This document shows, piece after piece, positions 32,706 through 44,600 of a DNA stretch of 64,000 nucleotides. A program made the position numbers and the translations under genes. The notes below the pieces were generated by a model. That model was not told the origin of the DNA. It ran no database searches and saw only the letters and a list, made by a program, of their open reading frames with translations. Numbering within the stretch: position 1 is the first letter of the stretch; the number at the start of each line of letters is the position of its first letter. The DNA comes from Collybiopsis luxurians FD-317 M1 (taxonomy: Eukaryota > Basidiomycota > Agaricomycetes > Agaricales > Omphalotaceae), in NCBI GenBank assembly GCA_000827265.1, contig KN834759.1, positions 539,666-603,665 of the forward strand. Reading direction: 5' to 3'.

Positions 32706-35700
32706 ATGTCGGAAATGAAGATAGACAACGCCTTGAAGGACAGACTTGTCTCTTGGACTGCAGTTCCAGCTTTGGAACTCCTTACCACTTCCGATACCGG
32801 ATCAATTTCCACCCGTAATCCTTCCCTTTACGACACCCATTTACCTCCCTCCCTGCAACCAACAACAACCTCTTTCGGCTCCTTCCGACGGCTGGACAAA
32901 GATGGCAAGTCTGCAGAAACTGTGCCAGCAGAAGATCGCCTTATGGAGCGTATCTGTAGCCGACCCTCCTCGCTGACTCTCCTTCACGGCAAACAAGGCG
33001 AAGTACTCGGCAATAAGTGGGCTTTATTGCTTCGGAAATTAGGTTCAAGCCAGGTTTTCGACGAAGAAGGCGTAGTAGACGCACAGAAGCGCGTTGTCGA
33101 AGTTGCTCTCGAGCTCGCAACCCTTGCCCTCTTTGACTTGTCGCAGATCCAGGTTGAAAATCTAGGGAGGTGGCAACTTCTCACCCACTATACAAGCCAA
33201 GAGAAGGAAACCAAGGCCGATTTGTTGATTGGTCTGCCAAAACAAAAGCTCGTCCACGCTTCCGAACAACGACTGATTTTAGAGGTTATAGGATTCCAGC
33301 CAGTGTCACCACTTGTCCGGCACCTCCATCGCCTCTACATGGAATGCATAGAAAGCGTAGGATGCAAAAAATTAACAGTCGGAGATGTTCTGACATTTCT
33401 CACTCTCTTGCTTCTAATCCGCCTTATGGCTACCAACAAAATTCCCTCAATCTGGCCCAGTCCAGCTTGCGGCGGTTGTGAAAAATACGCGAGATCCCAT
33501 CGTGCCCTTTCCGCCGCTGCTCCTGAGCCGGTCGTTCTTCCTGAAGACAGCAAAATAGACTTTGGCTTGACGAGTGCAGACATCAAGCACCTGGACGAAG
33601 AAATCGGCCGCTTACTTCGCGAATTTTTCAAGCCCAATCTTGACAACGATGTCAAAGAACCAACTATAACTCGGTATCAGAATAAATGGACCCGAAGCGT
33701 CTTTCCTCAGATGCAAAACCTCTGGACTCAAGAACTATCGGTTGCCGTAGGATTTGATGTGACCAAATATGTCAGTCTGAAGGAGGTTATGCAGCGGGTC
33801 CGACCTGCAAGGAACATTTTTATTCAAGTGAGTGTGCGGTTGATGATATCTTGTACTATTTATTGATTTTGGACTAGAATTGGTCGCAAATGGTTCGCCA
33901 TAACCTGACTTTTAGTACAATAACATCATTTAATACCTGTTTTCGGGTCCAACGTTGTCGAAAACCATCCGGTCGTGCACTGATCTCCCCTCTCGATCAC
34001 GCTGAAGCGGCGGGGTATGTTATGCGACAAGCTGGCTGGACGGTCGAGGCCTGGGAGGATGCTCTTAACCGTTGTCAGATTGAAGCCACGGAAAGGAAAG
34101 ACCCATGGACGGACATCTTTTCTCCTCAGATAATGCCTCAGAGGGGAGAAAGTTCTAATGAGACCACTGATGAGGATGGGGACAGCGATGCCGAGGTCAT
34201 CTACGAAAATGAGGATTGCAACGCCATGGTCACTGACAAGGGAGAGGACTGCGCTGCCGTGGCCATCGAGGAGGATGGGGACCATGACGCCATTAACGGT
34301 TTGTCAATAGTGTTACCTAACCGGACAGCTCTGACACCGACGATGATGACGACAACTCAGGTGGCAATAATCTGCCTAAACCCAAGCGAAAAAGTAAAAC
34401 GACTGCCGCACCTCCCGGCTCAGGGTCAGGTAGCAATCGACGTGAAAGAGGTGGAGGTCCCGGAGGTGGAGGTCCTGGAGATGGAGGAAGCGCAGCAGGA
34501 GGAAGGGGCGGAGGTTCCAATAGCCGTGGCTCTCGCCACTCCAAGAAACGCTTTCATCGAGAGGATTCGCCTCCCGCTCGGTCGAACTATGACAAACGTC
34601 AGCAGGCGCTTACAGATAAAGAACCCAAAATAGACTTGATTGTAAGTTTTATCTAGATACATGGATCATCACTTCATTCGTGACTTCTCATTCAGGAAAT
34701 GCACTTGGCGTTCAGTTGCCCCGAAGCCAAGTTGGAATCAACAGGGTTCAGTCGATATACCCTAGTCCCTCTTCCTGCTCCTGGCATGTTTACCGGCGGC
34801 GCCTTCTCCAGGATCGAGCTATCATCTGCCGTGACCCTGCATAGCCAGTCCGTCAACATCGCCGGTAGTACTGCCAGTGGTGGGTCCAATTCAGCACCCA
34901 GGAGTGGACCTCCAAGTTTGACTGGGTCATCGTCATCTTCAGATGGCTCAACGGCATCTGCTTTGTCTTCGACTGGTTCGATGTCCGCACTCCCACCTTC
35001 ACTCGACGCCATGTCTATATCGTCTCCTCCTATGGATCGTCCCGCAGCGTTATCGAAATATCTAGAATCCATGGACAACCGGCAAAGTTCCGATCCACAT
35101 ATTTCTGACCACAATGGCTCGAAGACTGTTGTCCGCCATGCCGGTGTCATCTTGACCTCCAAGGTTCATCTTGAGCCAGACCAAGAGTCTTCCATGGGAA
35201 TAGTTTGGGGCGGTAAGCTCTATCTTGAAGGAGTCGGGGCAACCCATGAACCCTTGCAAGTGGTGGTCAAGTTGGTGGATTGGGAGATGGATTCAGAGCT
35301 GGAAGGCAAGAGAAGCCATGGTGGGAAGGCTGTCCGCAGGGAAGGGAGAGCTTACCAATATTTGGCTCGGGGAGCTCCGAATTCTGACATAACACCACGG
35401 TTCTATGGAGTTTTTGAAGATTCAGGTTCTATCGCACTAGTCCTTGGGGGTGGCGGAGAACGACTGCACGACTTTTGTGCCCTTACTATCGACAGGTATG
35501 AGAAGATCTAGCTGACATTGCCTTCGCCAACTCAAATTCGTACATAATTTGTAGCAAACTCCAACTCTTTCGCAAGGCTTGTGAATTACACGAACTGGGA
35601 GTCAAACATGGCGATCTTTCCGCTCAGAATGTGCTGATCGACGACAAGTCTTGCCTACGCATCGACAATTTTTGTCGTTCCAAACTCGACCACGAGTGTT

Positions 35701-35768
35701 CTGGACCTGCGGATTGCGATGAGCTACAGCAATTGTTCGAGGATTTGGAACTTCAAGAAAAGTCGTGA
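32706..35768 (+). CDS. Large protein with C-terminal protein-kinase-like domain
   Basis: Five exons (32706-33827, 33878-34298, 34361-34641, 34696-35495, 35555-35768) join to 945 residues. The N-terminal half (about 1-460) has no motif I recognise. An acidic stretch (TTDEDGDSDAEVIYENEDC) and a basic/glycine-rich linker (KPKRKSKTT, RRERGGGPGGGGPGDGG) follow. The C-terminal about 230 residues resemble a kinase-like fold: WGGKLYLEGVG, a candidate lysine in LQVVVKLVDWE, a glutamate-bearing KAVRREGRAYQYLA helix and the catalytic-loop-like HGDLSAQNVLID. The usual DFG is replaced by DNF (LRIDNF), and the HRD arginine is Gly. This is common in fungal kinase-like proteins that act on small molecules or are catalytically weak. 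Activity and partner are unknown. Confidence 0.78.
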
Positions 35769-35879
35769 ACAATTTGTATCTTACTCTATTTCAAGAATAA
35801 ACTGCAGACAATTTGTGTACCGACGACTACTGTAGCGTCAATTTTTTACTAAGATATGTACTCATTCGGAATTGCACTT

Positions 35880-37170
35880 TAAAGTTGGATGGTAGCTAGA
35901 GCTGGAACAAATATGCACGTCGGTTACACCTTCTAGTATAATCGTCGAACTGGTTTATTCTACGAAAGGATCCAAAACGTCTTGTCATACATAGGATGGT
36001 CCTGAATGAAATCGGTCTTGTGCGCTCTTCGTTCATACAGGACATCGTTATCGGCAGAACTGAGAGCGTCTGGAGTAACGGAAGCAAACAGTTCCCTGTA
36101 CGTTATCCAGATAAACGCACATACATCCAAACGAAGGAAGAACATCAACGCACAAATGTCAATCAGTCTCCTCGTCGCCCAACGCTCCAAGTGTTGCACT
36201 CCTCATAAGCTTGAGCATAGTCAGCGGAACATCATTCACTTTATTATCTCCTTTGCAGCGCTACATGTCTTATCTCGCGTGTCGTGCTTCCAGTACTAAC
36301 CGTAGTTCCGTCCTTTTCAGACAGAAGGATAATCATCGTCAAAATCTCTTCACGAGGGGGAGAAAAGGACCACCCAAAACTCACATAAACAGATCCAATA
36401 TCCCCACCCGAGATATACTCCTGCACTAAAGCTAGCTGCATCGGAAGAACCATCGATTACACCTCCGATACCACCAATACACCCTCAGATACCACCACTG
36501 CCACTACCGCCAATGACAGAGAAGCTCGAACGCCTGAGCCCGAACTTCCTCCGCTCCCAGAGCCACCCAAAAAAGAAACTCCAAAACGGCATCTCCAAAT
36601 CAAACGCCAATGTGATCGCGAGCTCGCCAAAGGACAAAATCTCCCTGTGCGTAGACGACATGATGGCCGTCCGAGTTGCTTGGGGCGCGAGCGAGGTGAA
36701 GGCGAGGAGGACCCAGCACCAACGGGTGTACGACTGGATGATCCTGAACGGGTTCGTGGTTTCGCGTGCGGCGGGGTTGTTAAAAATAGCGTCTTAGTCC
36801 AGTGGTCGCCTTCTATGGTTGATAGCCTAGGAAGAAAAAGAGAGAGAGAGAAAGAAGGAAAATTACATTCATTTTCCTCGAATGTATTGTGGAACATAAT
36901 GGATTTCAGAGTCAAAGAGAAAACCAAAGATGCATATTTGTGCAAAGATTTTCAAATTGGAGAGAAAGAACGTCACGGCGAGACGCGAGGAAGAAAAGGA
37001 GTATTCGCTACGTATGCGAGCAGGACGAATAAGACGAATAAAGCCTGATCTTACCAAGGCGAGGGAGGGCGTCACCGACGATGCTTAGATTGCGAGGTCG
37101 ACGGCATTGAAGATGAAGATGAAAATGTTGGTTCGGTCAACTTTGATCCTAGTCGTAATAGACTAACTGG
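35880..37170 (-). pseudogene. Decayed, internally deleted copy of the CCH1-type channel gene
   Basis: The stretch matches separated pieces of the intact channel gene in the same order and strand. 35940-36110 corresponds to 42320-42490; 36200-36450 to 42590-42870; 36460-36830 to 43750-44130; and 36870-37160 to 46075-46390. The intron between the first two pieces is retained (TCAACGCACAAATGTC in both), so it arose by DNA duplication rather than retroposition. Thousands of bases are missing between blocks, and stops and frameshifts occur in every frame; only the PLPEPPKKKLQ-type shadow and the [10 protein letters not shown] run of domain II remain readable on the minus strand. It cannot encode a channel. 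Confidence 0.85.
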
Positions 37171-38680
37171 AGTATGTGCCGTGGTGGTGGCATGCTTTCT
37201 TTTTGCGTGTGACTTCTATTTTTCTGCCTCAATTATTACCTAAATGTACATTACACAGACAGAAGGCAGGGAGAAGGTGAAGGTGAAAGGGTGGCTAGGT
37301 CCTTGTACGTATCAAATCGAGACAGAAGGCGCTTACTCCGGGGATGGAGGAGAAATCAAAAATCTACACGTCGTGAGCGGTGTGATATTGCCATCCTAAT
37401 TATCGGCTCTAGTCGTCATCTTTTTTGGGAGGCGGACCACACGGCTGAAGCATTTTCTATTAACGAACGAGCAATAATAATGATTTAGCAACGCCAGCTC
37501 GAGATACGAAGGACGCCTTACCTCGGTCATCTCAAACTTTACTCGGGCAATGGAGTCGCCTTGCGCAATGGCAAGATAAGACGTCAAAGTGGAATGCCCT
37601 ACGATGGAGGACAAGGTATCGCGGTGTTGATGGGTCAGCCAGTCACTGCGAAGCAGGTAAATTGGGCTGGAAGAACGGGAAACGCGGGCTTACTATTTTG
37701 TCAAATCGGCATGACCTACACACAGTAAAAATTTTGGGTGAAGTGAGATGACGGAATGGTCGGGGAGGCTTACCTGTGCCTGTATAACGCGCATGCACTA
37801 CATACCGAAAGCGTTAACAGAAAAAAAAGCCTGGGTCTCAAGCACCACTTACGATGTTCCAACTGAGTATTAGCAGTGTATCTGAGTTCTGATGACTGCG
37901 AGTAAAGTCAATTTGCTTTCTGAATCTCAAAGCTGTAAAACGCTCACCATGGTTTGAAGTCAAGAAGCGGGCGTCAAAATTAATTGATTTGGCCTGTCAT
38001 AGAATGTCTACTTGTACAATGTACAGGGACTTATAAATGCAGTACCGTGGTGTAGTGGTTGTAATGGCCCGAACCTGGGAATGTGAGGCGGCTTACTTCA
38101 GCGAATCAACCATTCGTGCGCTGGTTCAAGACTGTCCCCTCCAGAAAACTTGGTGTCCATCACTCCCCGCTTTGTAAAAGGTGGTAATGAGGTTGGAATA
38201 ATGAGTGCTTGTCAGGCCAGGGAAGCAATTCCGCAACCTGCAGCGCCGACCGAGTTAGTCTTAGGAGAACAGGGCATGTCGGCAGACGCGCGGTGTGTGC
38301 GCGCCCTTCACAAACCTTTTTGGCCTTCGTTTATTTTTTTAGGTTGCAATAAGGTTAGTACTTTAGAATAATAGAATAACGTTGTTATTTGCAAGTCACT
38401 GAGTACATACTATTAACAATGCCAATGGGATGCAACACGATGTGGTACTGTACAGGATTGTGAAGATTCTAGATATAGAACAACGAGTGAAAAGGAGACG
38501 ATATCTACATGAGCATACAGTAAAAGAATAGAGTGCACCGTCCTACCGAGATAGTAAAAAATAAAAGAAGCGTAGCAGATAAAGATAAACATGGGAGAAA
38601 CCAAAGGAGCGAGACTAAAATGTACGAGAATAGATGCAAATGTCAAACAAGTAAAGAGAGCGACTCCATCCTGGTCCATA
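37171..38680. other. Intergenic region
   Basis: Sequence between the channel relic and the 3' end of the intact channel gene. No coding pattern was found. 38048-38133 has tRNA promoter-like A and B boxes but no cloverleaf (see rejected items). 38400-38680 is likely 3' UTR of the channel gene. Confidence 0.45.
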
Positions 38681-41600
38681 CTACGAACTACGTCCCCTTC
38701 CGCCATCATGTCCCTCCTCCTCATACATCGCCTCTTCCATCAAATCGCCCCACATCGAATTCTGCATTCCCTCAAGCACCACGCTCGGATCATCTTCACT
38801 CATGGAATCCCGAGGATAGCGATAGCCCAGATCCGTAGAGAGCCTACTGATATGGCTCATGTCGCTCGATCGTCGATTGCTACGTTGCAGCCCCGAAGCT
38901 CCTCCTAGACCGCGACTTGGGCTCGGGCTGCGGCTTGGGCTCGGGCTTCTTCTTCCCGGACTTCCTAAAGTTGCTCCAGCGGGTAATGACAGCGAATTAT
39001 CAGGCGAATGCGAAAATAACATTGAATCATGCGACGGTAGCGATGGAGACGTCTGCTGCTGGGAAGCAAGCTGCGGACTCCCGAGTCCCAAAGCTCCAAA
39101 GTCGAGCTGGAGGGAACCGAAATTTGACCGGCGCATAGGCGTCGGTGTGCTTGGTGCGGAGTTATCCCAGCCAGAAAATCCAACGGCAGAAATGTCTCGA
39201 CTGGATGACCTCGAGCTAGGGAGGGCAGGTGACGGTAGTGGAGGAGGAGTTTCGGGCATTGGGTCGACGATGATGGCGGGAATATCTGTCGGAGAATCAG
39301 TAACAAGGTAAAAATGTTGTTTTTCTGCATCATACCTGGATCATACATTGAAGCTCGCTTTCTTTCCATGTGAGCCAAGAACCTCCGCCGGTGAGAAATT
39401 GTTCTAAGGAGCGAATGGACACGATCTAGGTTGACCAGGTCAGTCACAAGCTTGTTGGTCTCCGTCCGAACCACGAGGTCACGCAAACTGCGAATTGAGA
39501 TGAGCAACCAATTAGAGAAAACGCGAATAGATGATCACTTACACTAAAGCCTCAGAATCCTTAATGAGCTTGTGATGCGCCAATAGCAGCAACATATCCG
39601 TGAACGATATTCCTCGACCCGGCTGATGCGCAATCGTCGCTTCATGGTACAGCCGGCTATACGTCGCTCGACGTTTCCTAATAGCTGCGTAGTCAATCCC
39701 ATCTAACACCGTGTTCAGCCTGTCAATATCCAGCCCATCCACAACGTTCGAAGCAGGCATGGGCCATTGATATCCATTGGTAAGGGTAGAAGTGCTGTTA
39801 TCGTAGGTAGGAGCCTGGCATGCCGCTTTGATGTTCGGAATACTGTATTGTGTGGGATATATCCGGGCTTCGAAAACTCCACTCAATTTCTGAGCGATGA
39901 CTAGTCAGTTATCAATCCAAAAGATGAAGCAAGTAAACTCACCCCGAAGAAAGGTACAAATTGTGATCGTTCCAGATACCCTGTTTGAGAATTGGCAAAC
40001 TCGGCCCATACTTTCTTGAAAGCTCGCATCTCCTCTCGCGTGATAGCTTTCGATCCTCCAGACGACTGGAACACGTAAGAAAAACTATCGACAACAACAC
40101 CTGGACAGTAGTCAATAAAAGAAGCGTAAGACAGACAGACAATCAATAGACGTACCAGTGAATAGATTGACGAAGATATACTACAGAACTTTATTAGAGG
40201 ACCGCTAGTGGAAAGATGATGATACTGACCATGCTCAACAGGTTCCAGGCAATGAATAACGTGAATGCCCAGCCGAAGCTGCCGCAGTCTGAATCTTCAT
40301 CCCCGCTGGATGCATTTGTGCAGCGAGGATATACCAATGCACTACAACTTGTTCAGCAAGATCAGATGGTGAATTCAAAATAAACTTACTAGTCATGCAT
40401 GTATTGATTCCAGCCCTCGCTGGTTCAGGACATCAGATACGATTGACCGCAGGAAGTTGTTAGACAAGCGCACTTACCCAGTAGACATGAACGCAAGCAT
40501 GACAAGAGCAGAGCCGATGGAAGAATAATTCTGCAACCTGTTCTCTCCAGACATCCATTTTGTCAAACCAAAGACCTCGACATCCAGAATGGCAAAGAAC
40601 ATGAACAAAATCAACCAGAGTAGCAGCAAACTGAGGATGGAGGGCAAACTCGCTCTGAAAAACATTCTTCGCATCAGTAACCACCACTCGGAACAGTATG
40701 GTGTTCGCTTACATTGCAGTCTTGAAAAGTTTATTGAGACTATTCGTTCGTTGCACCAGTTTGAAAGCTACGAGGACCAAGAACAACTTTTGGAGCTGCT
40801 GTTCTGCAAAACCAATGTTTCCAAAACGAGCCACGAAGGTCGTCGCAAAGCTGCCAATCGTGACTATAATGTCGAACAAGTTCCAGCCATTGGCACGGAA
40901 ACTCTTCCAACCGAGACCATATAGCCGAACGCTCACGTCGATGAAATAGACGAATATAATAGCGAGGAAGAAGTCGTCTGCAGATTAACACGCAAGTAAG
41001 CATATCTCCAACGAATAATGACGAAAGCGACATACTTCTCATACTCTCAGAGATTGTCGTGGATGAATACGTTTGAGTCCTGGAATCAACCAAGCTCAGA
41101 GCATGAACGACTTGCACGATAACGGCCAACACCTACATGAGAATGATGACATGGACCCCAAAGAGGACCGTCATACATCTTGACCACCAACCATGTTTAT
41201 GAACGGCTCTGTCAAAACACCAAGCTCTGAAACGCCAGCCCGGTCTTCGTTGAGGTCTCTTCGACGGTCTCTGACGTTGGAATAACTTTTGAAGATCAAT
41301 CCATTCGCGTTGGGGTTGGGTGAGGAGTGCAGTTCCCGTCCTGGACTTGAAGTTGCCGATAATGATACTGTCGCGAAGTCAAAAAAGACAGTCTGAACGG
41401 ACAAAAAGAGTCCAACCACATACCTAACGAACAGCGTCAAAATCACAACTCCACCCAAGAGATTGTAGATCAAGAAGAACAGAGCATTCCACTGCGAGGC
41501 ATTGGTCTGAGGCTGCTGATCGAACCCAACCACATCAGCCGCAGCTTGCATCACATCAATCCACCCCTCCAGGGATACAATCTCGAACAAGATCAAAAGC

Positions 41601-44600
41601 GATGATCCGAAATTGTCGAACGAAAACTTGGTCGAAGGAGCAGGATTATCCCAGACTCGAGGTACTGGATACCCAAAGGCATCATTGATATACGTGTTGA
41701 CATATTCGTTCGTACAGTCCGGCATCCCAGTAATGTTATCATCGTTGCACTTGTTCATCTTGCCCGCAAAGATATTAAGCCCCCACACGGCGTATGGAAT
41801 CATGTACAGAATTGCCAACAACGCCGCGTCGAATATTCGACTGGCACCGGAAATAATGAGGGACTGGAACGAGTTCCGCATACGTTCAAATAGTGTAATG
41901 AGACGGAGAGCTCTCAGTGCCTTTAGCGATCTTGTTATTCGACTGAGACCACCGATAAAGATAAGTGCAGTCGTGACGTTCACCAATATGCCCGCAAGAA
42001 TGACAAAGTCGATGACGTTCCAAATACTCCTGATATAGGCATTCGGCGTGAATAAGAAGCCATCGGCTACAATCTTGATCAAGAATTCGACGAGCAAAAC
42101 AAATCCAAAAGTAGCTTCTGCGAGATCGAACCATGCTCCCCGAATCCGACCGTTTGTAGCGTAGTAGTTGCGGCGATACACGGGAGTCGCGATGATTTCC
42201 GTTACGATACCGCCTATCACAGCGAGGAAGATGACGACCTGGAAAATGGGATGGCCGACGTGGGATGCAGGTACTCCGAATATGCGCTCTCCATGCGCCG
42301 GTTGCACAACCTTCTGGCACAGTCGTCGAACCGGATTATTTTGCGAAAAGATCCAAAACGTCTTGTCATACGTAGGATGGTCCCGAATGAAATCGGCTTT
42401 TTGCGCTCTCCGTTCGTAAAGGGCGTCGTTGACATCCTCAGAGTTGAGAGTGTCCGGATTAACAGAAGCAAGAAGCTCCCTGTACGATTGTTTAGATACA
42501 CAGACTTACACAGACGCAAATTTCAGAAGAAAAATCAACGCACAAATGTCGTTCAGTCTCTTCGTTGCCCAGCGCACCAAGGGTTTCACTCCTCGTATGT
42601 TTGAGCGTGGTCAACGGGACATCATTCACTTTATCGTCTCCTCCGAAAAGCCTTTGCAGCGCCGTGAGTGATTTTGTCGTATAATGCCTCATCCCACGTT
42701 TCGTGCTTCCAGTACCAACCGTAGCTCCGTCCTATATCCAAACAGAAAGACAGTCGTCATTAGTCTTCGCGGACAGGGCAGAAAATCCACAAGAGCTCAC
42801 ATGAACAGATTGACTATCCGCACCCGAAACATACTCCTGCACCAAAGCCTGCTGCATCGGAAGCACCAAATTCGACGGGAGATTTTCCACCTTGACTTTG
42901 ACCGGATTGGGCCTGACCCATCGATAAGGGTTCAGCCTCCTCACCCATGTTGCCCTCCCCGCCTGAACCTGATGCGTCGACCAATAATACGAAGCCTGCT
43001 TGCTCCTCTTTTGTTCCTCCGCTACATCAAAGTTTTCATTGATGACGGCAATGAACATTTGCAGGATGATGACTGTACCAGGGAATCCATCGTCAGTCAA
43101 TCAGCAAACAGAGCCCCTCCTCAAACGAAACGAAACGAGACCACTTACAGTTCGCAAACAACAGCCACATCGTCACAAACAGCACTACCAACACCGTCTG
43201 TCCAAGCTGCAACTCGGCTATACCAGCACTATACAGCACGTCCGTCCAATTTTCTGAACTGAATATCTGATACACTGCCAGAAACGCATTATACATTTGG
43301 CCGAAATTCACGCTATCGTTCGAGCTCATATCGCCGCGCAAGAGCTGGACCGACACAAGAGCAGCGAGGTAATTGACGAGGATGAGAAAGAGGGACATAT
43401 TGGTGAGACCGTACATGTTTCCGAATACGGATAGCTGTGAATTATCAGAAGAGAGTTAGGGAAATCCAGTCAGGTCAGTCAAATCAGACAAAAACAAATG
43501 CTCGTGCACTCACCAAAAGCGGTCTCATCCTCGGAACCTCTAGAATAACCCTATAAAACCTCGCAAGCTGAAAAATCGTGAACCATGGATAAACCGTCGA
43601 ATCCTTGATGATCGGTATTTGAATCACACTTGACCCAACGGCGAGTATTATATCCAACCAATTCTGAACACTGCTGTACCCCGTCCCAGTCCTCCCACTT
43701 GCACCTCCGCTGACACCGTTCGCATTCACATTCGCACCCGCAGTACCTACACCTGCCATGCCTCCCCCAATACCTCCCCCACTACCGACGACAGACGAAC
43801 CCGAGCTTCCACCACTCCCCGAACCACTAAAAAAGAAACTCCTCCAATCCGGCAACGTCGCCAAAAACCTCACCAAAATCTCCAGATCAAACGCCAACGT
43901 GATCGCGAGCTCGCCAAAGTACAGAATCTCCTGATGTGTAGACGACATGACGGCCGTACGAGTCGCTTGGAGCGCGAGTGAGGCGAGGGCGAGGAGGACC
44001 CAGCACCAGCGGGTGTACGAGTAGATGATCTTGAATGGATTCATGGTTTGTCGAGTGGCAGGGTTGTTGAAGGCGGATGACCAGCCGTCGTCTCGGTCGT
44101 GGTCGTCGTCTACCGTTGGTAACCTAGAAAGACAGAGAAAGAAATCAACATTCAGTACTAGAGCATGAAGCGAAAACAAATGATACATACGTAGCAGCTC
44201 CAAACGCACTCTTCTTCGTCTCGCTTCTGATCGCACTAAACGTATTGGTGATCACCGCGACAAATAAGTTGATCAACCAAAAGTTGAGTACGATCACACA
44301 GATGATGAAGAACAGAGAAGAAACAAAGTATTCCGAGTTGATAACGTTATACATCAGGCCGGACCACTAGAAAAGGGAAGACAGGAAGGAAAGGTGAGGG
44401 TAGAGGAGATGGACATATGGGGTTGGCCGATGGAGGGATTCGGATATGAGTCAGGAACGAATGACACCACGGAAGCGAGGAATGAGGAAAGGAAGAGCAA
44501 AACAACACAATGCACAGTCAGTTCATACTCCGCATTAACAGCGCAACAAAATCATGAAAAATGATAAAAAGAGGTAGGAAGAAAGGAAGAACGTAACAGA

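Noticed and set aside
34299..34328. A 30-nt intron in the kinase-like gene
   Set aside because: It ends at an AG but keeps the wrong frame for the Gly-rich linker. The 62-nt intron 34299-34360 has a normal length and restores the correct frame.
38048..38133. tRNA-like A box (TGGTGTAGTGG) and B box (GGTTCAAGACT) 75 nt apart
   Set aside because: The acceptor, D and T stems do not pair and no anticodon arm can be drawn, so I do not call a tRNA; at best it is a decayed tRNA or SINE head.
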